A DNA stretch of 18,304 bases, from the NCBI GenBank assembly GCA_030648815.1, contig JAUSHA010000023.1, forward strand, positions 1-18,304, written 5' to 3'. Positions 1-4,598 of this stretch are shown here, in pieces. The notes beneath the pieces were generated by a model that was given only the letters and a program-made list of their open reading frames with translations, had not been told where the DNA came from and searched no databases. Each line of letters starts with the position of its first letter. Within the stretch, counting starts at the first letter, position 1. A program made the position numbers and the translations under genes. This stretch comes from a bacterium. Its GTDB lineage: Bacteria; Patescibacteriota; Minisyncoccia; Minisyncoccales; MHMH01.

Positions 1-389
1 TTCAATGAATTTTCAATTTTCAATGCGATTGCGTTTACTGTAAAATCCCTGCGAGCCAAATCCTCCTCCAGTGTTTTAGCAAACATCACCTCGTCAGGGT
101 GCCTTTTGTCTGTATATCCACCCTCGGAACGATAGGTAGTAACCTCAACCTCTTTTAATTTCTGGTCGGCGCTTTCGGTCTGAACGGTGACGGTCAAAAA
201 CTTGTTTTCATAGAAACTTTTAGGGAAAATCTTGCGGATTTCTTCCGGCTTGGCGTTGGTGGTGGCGTCCCAATCTTTTGGTTCTGTTTCCCGCAGGAAA
301 TCCCTAACACAACCGCCGACAATATATGCCTCGTAGCCGGCTTTTTTAAGCTTACTTATAACAGATTTTACTTCTTTCGGTATCTCCAT
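1..389 (-). CDS. cca: tRNA nucleotidyltransferase (CCA-adding enzyme/poly(A) polymerase family), 5' part only
   Basis: The minus-strand reading frame is open from an ATG at 389 down to the window edge, giving 129 codons of an N-terminal fragment. It shows the class II nucleotidyltransferase head: GGCVRD near residues 25-30, the metal-binding D-x-D of KDWDATT near 38-44, and the EEDLARRDFTVNAIA motif before the edge. The enzyme adds or repairs the 3' CCA of tRNAs in the cytoplasm. Both tRNA genes in this window lack an encoded CCA, so this activity would be essential. The gene is divergent from tRNA-Arg and their promoters overlap. The start is fixed by a good promoter whose -10 box ends 12 nt before the ATG, and no Shine-Dalgarno is visible. 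The family is clear from the motifs. Whether it is a strict CCA-adding enzyme cannot be decided without the C-terminal part, which lies outside the window. Confidence 0.93.
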   Translation of the reverse strand, partial: MEIPKEVKSVISKLKKAGYEAYIVGGCVRDFLRETEPKDWDATTNAKPEEIRKIFPKSFYENKFLTVTVQTESADQKLKEVEVTTYRSEGGYTDKRHPDEVMFAKTLEEDLARRDFTVNAIALKIENSL

Positions 390-401
390 GATTATAAATT
401 T

Positions 402-430
402 ATTGTATCAGAAAATTTGATTTTTTTCAA
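402..430 (-). promoter_or_regulatory. Promoter of cca
   Basis: On the minus strand TTGAAA (430-425), a 17-nt spacer and TACAAT (407-402) form a good sigma-70-type promoter. A TG one base before the -10 makes it an extended -10. The predicted start of transcription is only about six bases before the ATG at 389, so the mRNA is almost leaderless. It overlaps the divergent tRNA-Arg promoter. Confidence 0.65.
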
Positions 431-444
431 ATTCTTGATAAAAT
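417..444 (+). promoter_or_regulatory. Probable promoter of tRNA-Arg
   Basis: TTGATT (417-422), a 16-nt spacer and TAAAAT (439-444), with TG at 436-437, give an extended -10 promoter pointing at tRNA-Arg. Transcription would begin near 451, inside the hairpin at 446-478. The pre-tRNA would then carry a 5' stem-loop to be removed by RNase P. This is inferred from the sequence match only. Confidence 0.5.
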
Positions 445-445
445 A

Positions 446-478
446 AAAACATACAGAGAACGGGTCTCTGTATGTTTT
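446..478. repeat. Palindromic hairpin, ACAGAG family, copy 1
   Basis: Two perfect 14-base arms (446-459 and 465-478) surround the loop ACGGG. The core ATACAGAGA...TCTCTGTAT closely resembles the palindrome inside rsmA at 11396-11420. Two base pairs differ between them by compensated changes (A-T to G-C), so the two look like one structured family. It lies between cca and tRNA-Arg and could serve as a bidirectional terminator or simply be a resident repeat. The flanking T-runs are short. Confidence 0.7.
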
Positions 479-484
479 GAGTAA

Positions 485-556
485 GCCCTCGTAGTGAAAT
501 GGATATCATACCTGCCTTCGGAGCAGGGGGTCCGGGTTCGAATCCTGGCGAGGGCA
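485..556 (+). tRNA. tRNA-Arg (anticodon TCG)
   Basis: The sequence folds as a cloverleaf: acceptor arms GCCCTCG (485-491) and CGAGGGC (549-555), a D-arm, an anticodon stem CCTGC/GCAGG around the loop CTTCGGA, and a T-arm with the loop TTCGAAT. Position 33 is T and the anticodon is TCG, reading CGA and related Arg codons. The discriminator is A556. It is followed by CA, so the 3' CCA is not encoded and must be added by the neighbouring CCA-adding enzyme. Confidence 0.95.
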
Positions 557-607
557 CATTCAGTAAAAGTCGACGATTTAGATAATAATAATTAATAATT
601 TATTTTT

Positions 608-1414
608 ATGACAGAAGAATATTTAACAGAGCAAAATATCCAACAATCAGGACCATCATCTAATGGCCACTCCAAACGCACGGTTGGCGGGTGGTTAATT
701 TGGTTAACCTTATTTTTAATTTATCCTCTAGGATTAATATTATTGTGGAGGTTTAGTGGATGGTCAACGAAAAGGAAGCTTATATTAGCCTTTATTGCAC
801 CCGTAATTATCGCAATAATATCTTTATTATTTTATTTCACTTTAATTCATACTACCTCTACGTCTTGGGAGAAAAATTATCAGAAAAAAGTGCAGGAAAC
901 TAAGGATACATTGAGTGATGGCGAACAAACAACCACTTCTAACGCCGACGCAGAAACATTAACAAATTCCCAATATAATTATTCATTCAGTTATCCTAAA
1001 GAAATTTATATATTGCCGGGAAACGATCCCCAGATGATGCAATTTTCTATCCGCAACGGTAGCTATGACATAGATGTTCAATCTTATGAAATTACATCTG
1101 GAACAAAGGTAGAGGTAGAAGATATTGTTTCTCATCCAGAAGATGATTTGCGCGAAAATTATCATAAAATTTCTCAAGAAGAAATATCGGTAGGGGGCGT
1201 AAAAGCGCTGAGGATTGCATGGATAAACGTTATGGGCAATAAAGCAATTTGGCGGGTATCTACTTATTTCATAAATAATACTATTGGATATTATCTTAAT
1301 TATTACGAAAGGCCTTATCTCCAGAAACCCACTACCCTAGAAGAGAAAGTCGGTAATCCGCCCAATCTCTCTAGTTACAACATGGTACTTTCTAGTTTTA
1401 TGTTTTTGAAATAA
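608..1414 (+). CDS. Membrane protein, two N-terminal helices plus an extracytoplasmic PsbP/DcrB-like domain
   Basis: This 268-residue protein has a polar N-terminus, two hydrophobic helices (about 27-47 and 57-81), an acidic Ser/Thr-rich linker (about 85-118), and then a globular domain that begins with the Y-x-FSYP motif (YSFSYPKE). That motif and the following beta-rich pattern recall the PsbP/DcrB-like fold found in many small CPR surface proteins. This family link is inferred from pattern only. The protein at 14252-14917 appears to carry a related domain. The gene follows tRNA-Arg by about 50 nt with no Shine-Dalgarno, and an AT-rich stretch at 582-606 could hold a -10 box. A palindrome lies about 100 nt downstream. 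No enzymatic motif is visible and the function is unknown. Confidence 0.8.
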   Translation: MTEEYLTEQNIQQSGPSSNGHSKRTVGGWLIWLTLFLIYPLGLILLWRFSGWSTKRKLILAFIAPVIIAIISLLFYFTLIHTTSTSWEKNYQKKVQETKDTLSDGEQTTTSNADAETLTNSQYNYSFSYPKEIYILPGNDPQMMQFSIRNGSYDIDVQSYEITSGTKVEVEDIVSHPEDDLRENYHKISQEEISVGGVKALRIAWINVMGNKAIWRVSTYFINNTIGYYLNYYERPYLQKPTTLEEKVGNPPNLSSYNMVLSSFMFLK

Positions 1415-1514
1415 ACTTGCCACCAAAGAAAAATTAGAATCCTCACTCCGGCAGGGCGAAATGCGTTCGGACTAATCCAAGAATACTGCACCAGAATCTG
1501 ACTTTCCGATTTTT

Positions 1515-1560
1515 GCGGAGTCGGACTCCCTCTCAAATTTGAGTGGGAGTCCGACTCCGC
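1515..1560. repeat. Nested palindrome, GGAGTCGGACTCC family, copy 1
   Basis: A perfect 16-base arm (1515-1530) pairs with 1545-1560. The centre is the perfect 12-base palindrome CTCAAATTTGAG. Each arm is itself a near-palindrome (GGAGTC-G-GACTCC), so the DNA or RNA can fold as one long hairpin or as three successive small ones. Near-identical copies lie at 10871-10916 and 11268-11311. This copy is intergenic. It lies about 100 nt after the preceding stop codon and just upstream of the next promoter, so it could also act as a terminator. The rest of the gap 1415-1593 shows nothing I can name. Confidence 0.85.
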
Positions 1561-1593
1561 TCAATTTATTTTTCGGCACATTACCCGTATCTA

Positions 1594-1622
1594 TTGACAT
1601 TTGATGATTTCTGTTATAAAAT
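1594..1622 (+). promoter_or_regulatory. Promoter of the MshEN-domain gene
   Basis: TTGACA at 1594-1599 is a perfect -35 box. It is followed by overlapping -10 candidates: TATAAA (1615-1620, with TG at 1612-1613) and TAAAAT (1617-1622, at a 17-nt spacing). Transcription would start near 1629, leaving a leader of about 30 nt that carries the AGAGGAG Shine-Dalgarno (1645-1651). This is one of the few genes here that clearly is not leaderless. Confidence 0.65.
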
Positions 1623-1660
1623 GATGCCGGTACAAAATTTTTCAAGAGGAGAAAAAATTA

Positions 1661-2098
1661 ATGTTAGGGAAAAAAGCAAAAACCTTAGAACAGATATTGT
1701 TAGAGCAAGAGTTTCTAACCCATAAACAACTTAGGGACTCCGAGAAAACGGCCCGGCGGACAAGAAAGAAACTAACCGAGGTGCTCGTGGAGCAGAAACT
1801 GCTGACATCCGAGACCCTATCCACGATTCTAAGCTTCTTGCATGGAGTCCCTTTGGTAAATCTAAAAATGCACGAAGTTCAGTCCGAGGCCCTAGCCCTT
1901 ATCCCTAAAGAGATGGCCCGAAAAAATAACATCCTGCCATTGGCTATAGAGGATGGGGATATACTCATTATAGCCATGGATGACCCGAGCGACATTCCGT
2001 TGATAGACGCCTTATCTGCCCTGTGTCGCAAACGCATTCGGCCGGTAATTTCTCTTCATAGCAGTATTAATACTGCTATAGATAAATACTACAAATAG
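1661..2098 (+). CDS. Stand-alone MshEN-domain protein (N-terminal domain of PilB/GspE-type ATPases)
   Basis: The 145-residue protein matches the N-terminal MshEN (GspE N-domain) module of type IV pilus and type II secretion ATPases: a helical first part with LxxILLEQEFLT near residues 8-19, then the G-V-P-L-V-N-L segment, ALIPKEMARKNNILP near residues 80-94, the DPSD motif near 107-110, and an ending in I-D-K-Y-Y. In full-length PilB/GspE this domain precedes the Walker-type ATPase, which is wholly absent here. The protein stops cleanly after the domain. MshEN domains in some homologues bind c-di-GMP, but whether this one does cannot be read from the motifs seen. The start is supported by AGAGGAG nine bases upstream. 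It could be a regulator or adaptor of a pilus ATPase encoded elsewhere. Confidence 0.85.
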   Translation: MLGKKAKTLEQILLEQEFLTHKQLRDSEKTARRTRKKLTEVLVEQKLLTSETLSTILSFLHGVPLVNLKMHEVQSEALALIPKEMARKNNILPLAIEDGDILIIAMDDPSDIPLIDALSALCRKRIRPVISLHSSINTAIDKYYK

Positions 2099-2118
2099 AG
2101 AGCTGTTAGCTATTAATT

Positions 2119-2153
2119 GGCACACGACCTACGGGTACGGTGCCTTTATTTTT
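2119..2153 (+). terminator. Probable terminator after the MshEN gene
   Basis: GGCAC (2119-2123) pairs with GTGCC (2140-2144). A short inner ACC/GGT stem adds some stability, and the T-rich run TTTATTTTT (2145-2153) follows directly. It lies about 20 nt after the stop codon at 2098. The outer stem is short, so termination may be partial. Confidence 0.55.
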
Positions 2154-2179
2154 ACTGATAAAAAAATTTGTGATATAAT
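2151..2179 (+). promoter_or_regulatory. Promoter of the IPT/TIG surface-protein gene
   Basis: A perfect -10 TATAAT (2174-2179) is preceded by TG at 2171-2172, making an extended -10. A weak -35 TTTACT (2151-2156) lies 17 bases upstream. The -10 ends 12 bases before the ATG at 2192, so the transcript should have only about five untranslated bases. Confidence 0.65.
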
Positions 2180-2191
2180 ATAAATACACAA

Positions 2192-3289
2192 ATGAAAAAG
2201 ATATTTTTAATAAGTTTTTTGTTTTTATTCTTAGGCATCGGCCAGGCGCAGGCTAAAGAGGGGATTTTTACAGATGTTTCGCCTAATCCAGCCGTGGTCA
2301 ACAGCCCTGTTTCAGTTACGGTAACGGTCGAGAATAAGCAAGAGCAGTTCAAGTTCGTTTATTATAATATCGATGGAAAAATCCAGGAAAAATATGACTG
2401 TAATAATACGACCAGTAAATATTCGTCAGTTAACTCCTGCACAAAAACTTTTATAAAAATATTTGATAAGCCGGGGCAATACGCTATCGGTGGCGGAATA
2501 CAAGATTGGTCATCTACGCCGATTCGCGGTTCAACGCCACTAATTGTAACATTAATAATTGTTAGCGCCTCGGGAGAATTACCTGCATCCGGACAGGGAC
2601 TACAACCAACCATAACGACTCTCAGGCCTTCCTCCGGCCCCTTGGGAACAACTATAGCAATTTCGGGAACTAATCTTGATTGTCTTCTTAGGCAGGGACC
2701 AACAGTATTATTTTCTCAAGGGATAAATATTATTTCTTCGGTAAGTAAAACCATCAGCAGCGGTCTTCGGGATTGCACAGACATAGAAACCACCCTCCCT
2801 TCTTCTAGTTTATTACAACCGGATCAAAATGTAGATGTTTCGATTTTAACATCAGGAGGGAAAAAAAGTAATTCTCTGCCATTTCAGATCACACGGCCGG
2901 GCGCCACTCCTCCAGCCGTTATAGCGCCGCCCGCGAGCGGAAGAGCTCAAAAAACTGGCTTGGTTCCCTGCGGACCGGGGACGGCAAAAGCGGACTGCGA
3001 GTTCTGCGATATTTTTGTGATGAGCAGCGGCATTCTCGGATGGATATTCAAATTCATCGTTCCGACCGTGGCGACTTTAATGTTTATCATCGGCGGAGTG
3101 CTCTTTATTTTTGCCGGGGCCAAGGCGGAGATGTTCAATAAAGCCAAGAGCATAATTACGGCGGCCGTTATCGGCCTCTTGATTATTTTTGGTGCTTGGA
3201 TTATTGTTAATACCGTGTTTGATAAAATCGGGGTTGTTGAATTAGGGTCGGGTTGGAAGTGGTACGATATCCAGTGCAAAACTCCGTAA
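2192..3289 (+). CDS. Secreted Ig-like/IPT-TIG surface protein with a C-terminal two-helix pilin-like anchor
   Basis: The 365-residue protein starts with a signal peptide (about 1-22, ending AQA). An Ig-like beta domain follows (about 25-125), then an IPT/TIG-type domain (about 137-233) recognised by the pattern P-x-x-G-P-x-G-T-x-I-x-I-x-G. After a proline-rich linker comes the motif GLVPCG (about 256-261) with further cysteines, then two transmembrane helices (about 283-310 and 320-343). The helix pair resembles TrbC/VirB2-like pilins of type IV secretion systems. The same GLVPCG-plus-two-helices ending is seen in the protein at 11854-14250, and a similar helix pair at 15676-16857. I infer an envelope component presenting Ig-like domains outside the cell, perhaps attached to a type IV secretion or pilus-like apparatus. 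Partners are unknown. Confidence 0.8.
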   Translation: MKKIFLISFLFLFLGIGQAQAKEGIFTDVSPNPAVVNSPVSVTVTVENKQEQFKFVYYNIDGKIQEKYDCNNTTSKYSSVNSCTKTFIKIFDKPGQYAIGGGIQDWSSTPIRGSTPLIVTLIIVSASGELPASGQGLQPTITTLRPSSGPLGTTIAISGTNLDCLLRQGPTVLFSQGINIISSVSKTISSGLRDCTDIETTLPSSSLLQPDQNVDVSILTSGGKKSNSLPFQITRPGATPPAVIAPPASGRAQKTGLVPCGPGTAKADCEFCDIFVMSSGILGWIFKFIVPTVATLMFIIGGVLFIFAGAKAEMFNKAKSIITAAVIGLLIIFGAWIIVNTVFDKIGVVELGSGWKWYDIQCKTP

Positions 3290-3293
3290 TCAA

Positions 3294-3373
3294 GCCCCCA
3301 TAGCTCATTTGGCCCGCCCGCAACGCCTGAGCAAGCTCATGCTTGCGATGGCGGGCGGGTAGAGCAGATTCCT
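3294..3373 (+). pseudogene. Duplicated 5' half of tRNA-Lys, interrupted by a palindrome
   Basis: Positions 3294-3312 are identical to the first 19 bases of the intact tRNA-Lys at 3634-3652. After a 47-base insertion, 3360-3373 continues the match to 3653-3666 with one mismatch (T3370 for C3663). The similarity ends at the base corresponding to U33, immediately before the anticodon. No 3' half is present, so this cannot make a tRNA. The fragment starts five bases after the stop codon at 3289 and ends 10 bases before the GIY-YIG start codon, so it forms the leader of that gene. It looks like a footprint of insertion at the tRNA gene. Confidence 0.85.
3313..3359. repeat. GC-rich REP-like palindrome in the D-loop of the tRNA fragment
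   Basis: CCCGCCCGC (3313-3321) pairs with GCGGGCGGG (3351-3359). An inner stem GCAAGC/GCTTGC surrounds TCAT (3331-3346). Removing these 47 bases restores the D-loop sequence TTGGTAGAG exactly, so this is a later, clean insertion into the tRNA fragment. Its architecture resembles REP-type or miniature palindromic elements. Only one copy is in the window, so family membership is inferred. Confidence 0.75.
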
Positions 3374-3383
3374 AATAGATTAC

Positions 3384-3623
3384 ATGTTTTTCTATACATA
3401 TGTTTTAAAAAGCTTGAAAGACAGCAAATTATACATTGGGTGGACAAACGATTTACAGAAAAGAATAAAATCGCATAACGATGGAAACGTTGATTCAACT
3501 AAAAATAGGCGCCCCTTGGAATTAATCTATGTTGAGGCGGGGAGGGTGAAAGAAAAAGCAATCAAACGCGAAAAATATTTCAAAACCGGTTTCGGAAGAA
3601 AATTTTTAAAAGATCGCTTATGA
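3384..3623 (+). CDS. Small GIY-YIG nuclease-family protein
   Basis: This 79-residue protein is a complete stand-alone GIY-YIG domain. It has the first strand YTYVL (residues 4-8), the YIG motif (17-19), the conserved Arg (R27) with H31 nearby, an Asn in the NRRP segment (about 41-44), and the metal-binding Glu (E63) in KREKYFK. All core catalytic positions appear intact. Stand-alone proteins of this type resemble homing endonucleases and the nuclease domain of UvrC. The gene is packed between a truncated copy of tRNA-Lys and an intact tRNA-Lys, with 10 bases on each side, which suggests a selfish or homing unit using the tRNA as target. No Shine-Dalgarno is visible. A DNA-repair role cannot be excluded, but the tRNA context favours mobility. 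Confidence 0.88.
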   Translation: MFFYTYVLKSLKDSKLYIGWTNDLQKRIKSHNDGNVDSTKNRRPLELIYVEAGRVKEKAIKREKYFKTGFGRKFLKDRL

Positions 3624-3633
3624 CTTAAATCGG

Positions 3634-3706
3634 GCCCCCATAGCTCATTTGGTAGAGCAGATCCCTCTTAAGGATAAGGTGGCAGGTTCGAGCCCTGCTG
3701 GGGGCA
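3634..3706 (+). tRNA. tRNA-Lys (anticodon CTT)
   Basis: The acceptor stem GCCCCCA (3634-3640) pairs with TGGGGGC (3699-3705) and the discriminator is A3706. The D-arm GCTC/GAGC and the T-arm GCAGG/CCTGC with the loop TTCGAGC are perfect. The anticodon loop CTCTTAA gives the anticodon CTT (3667-3669). The anticodon stem GATCC/GGATA has a G27-A43 mismatch, which is unusual. CCA is not encoded (ACA follows). No convincing promoter lies directly upstream, so it may be read through from the GIY-YIG gene. Its 5' half is duplicated at 3294-3373. Confidence 0.93.
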
Positions 3707-3719
3707 CAACATAATAAAT

Positions 3720-3748
3720 TTGCGAAATAAATTTAAACGTGGTAGAAT
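3720..3748 (+). promoter_or_regulatory. Promoter of rpsO (leaderless)
   Basis: TTGCGA (3720-3725), a 17-nt spacer and TAGAAT (3743-3748), with TG at 3740-3741, form an extended -10 promoter. The -10 ends only six bases before the ATG at 3755, so transcription should start at or next to the start codon. The DksA/TraR-type gene at 9265 has the same -35 hexamer, spacer length and -10 to ATG distance. Confidence 0.65.
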
Positions 3749-3754
3749 AAAATC

Positions 3755-4021
3755 ATGTTAACAACGAAAGAAAAAATAAAAGTTATAGAGGATTTCAAGA
3801 GGCACGAAAAAGATACCGGATCCGAAGAGGTGCAAGTCGCTTTATTGACCGAAGAAATCAAAAAGTTGCTTTCGCATTTAAAAAAGCACAAAAAAGATGT
3901 CCACTCCAGGCGCGGACTCTTAAAAATGGTGTCTAAAAGAAAAAAATTACTGAACTATCTGAAGGAGACGGATACCAGAAAATACAACAGCACCATTAAA
4001 AAAATTGGGGTCAAAAAATAA
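3755..4021 (+). CDS. rpsO: 30S ribosomal protein S15
   Basis: The 88-residue product matches the usual S15 length and pattern: the GSEEVQVALLTEEI signature (about 22-35), the His-rich turn and DVHSRRGLL (about 48-56), and the basic helix MVSKRKKLLNYL. S15 binds 16S rRNA early in assembly of the small-subunit platform. The order rpsO followed by pnp is widely conserved in bacteria and is kept here with one gene in between. The start is fixed by the family N-terminus and the promoter six bases upstream. There is no Shine-Dalgarno, so translation is probably leaderless, and the leader-based autoregulation known in E. coli could not operate in the same way. Confidence 0.97.
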   Translation: MLTTKEKIKVIEDFKRHEKDTGSEEVQVALLTEEIKKLLSHLKKHKKDVHSRRGLLKMVSKRKKLLNYLKETDTRKYNSTIKKIGVKK

Positions 4022-4033
4022 ATTCCGATTGTC

Positions 4034-4070
4034 TAACGTTTAAGGTTAAACGGTGCAACCTTAAACGTTA
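4034..4070. repeat. Palindrome with loop AAACGGTGC, copy 1
   Basis: Perfect 14-base arms (4034-4047 and 4057-4070; core AACGTTTAAGGTT / AACCTTAAACGTT) flank the nine-base loop AAACGGTGC. A second copy with the identical loop and orientation lies at 8957-9011. It sits 12 bases after the rpsO stop codon. No T-run follows, so it is not a classical terminator. It could be a transcript-end stabiliser or a mobile palindrome. Confidence 0.8.
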
Positions 4071-4097
4071 AACAATATCACTAATACACGTATACCT

Positions 4098-4598
4098 ATG
4101 TTAAAACCTAAAGAACAGAGAGTGGTGGTCTTGATTGATGTGCAAAACATGTATCATTCCGCCAAAAACCTTTATCGGGCGAAGGCCAACTTCGCTGAAA
4201 TCTTAAAATCAGCTGTTTCGGACAGGCGGTTAATCAGGGCCTTTGCTTACGTGGTTAGAACCAAAACCGGCGAAGAAAAGCCGTTTTTTGACGCCCTAAT
4301 TAAGCTGGGCATGGAAACCCGAGTCAGAGATTTGCAGGAATTTTACGGCGGCATGAAGAAAGCCGATTGGGATGTGGGAATCTCCGTTGATGCCATCAAA
4401 TGCGCCAACAAGGCTGATGTTATTGTCTTGGTTTCCGGAGACGGCGACTTTATCCAGCTGGTTGAATATTTAAAAAACCAGGGGATCAGAGTTGAAGTGA
4501 TGGCTTTTGGAAAATCGGCTTCCGGTAAATTAAGAGAGGTGGCTGACGAATTTATTGATCTGGGGGAAGCGCCCATAACTTATTTATTAAAAAAATAG
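4098..4598 (+). CDS. NYN/LabA-like (DUF88) PIN-fold nuclease-family protein
   Basis: The 166-residue protein is a single NYN domain. LIDVQNMY (12-19) supplies the first acidic residue (D14) and N17. D90 and D92 in KADWDVGI, and D115 and D117 in VSGDGDF, complete the acidic cluster expected of a metal-dependent PIN-like RNase. The C-terminal VMAFGKSASGKL segment is typical of the LabA subgroup. Its stop codon is immediately followed by the pnp ATG with no gap, so the two are surely cotranscribed and probably translationally coupled. I infer a role in RNA processing or decay alongside PNPase. The substrate is unknown. The upstream TAATAC (4082-4087) could be a -10 but is unconvincing, and readthrough from rpsO is as likely. 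Confidence 0.88.
   Translation: MLKPKEQRVVVLIDVQNMYHSAKNLYRAKANFAEILKSAVSDRRLIRAFAYVVRTKTGEEKPFFDALIKLGMETRVRDLQEFYGGMKKADWDVGISVDAIKCANKADVIVLVSGDGDFIQLVEYLKNQGIRVEVMAFGKSASGKLREVADEFIDLGEAPITYLLKK

Noticed and set aside
1543..1725. Plus-strand 60-codon open frame overlapping the start of the MshEN gene
   Set aside because: It begins inside a dispersed palindrome, overlaps the consensus promoter and Shine-Dalgarno of the real gene, and has no recognisable features.
3294..3706. Reading the tRNA-Lys fragment, GIY-YIG gene and tRNA-Lys as one intron-containing tRNA gene
   Set aside because: The downstream tRNA is complete from its first acceptor base, so no splicing is needed. The intervening DNA lacks visible group I intron core features and the upstream half is itself interrupted.
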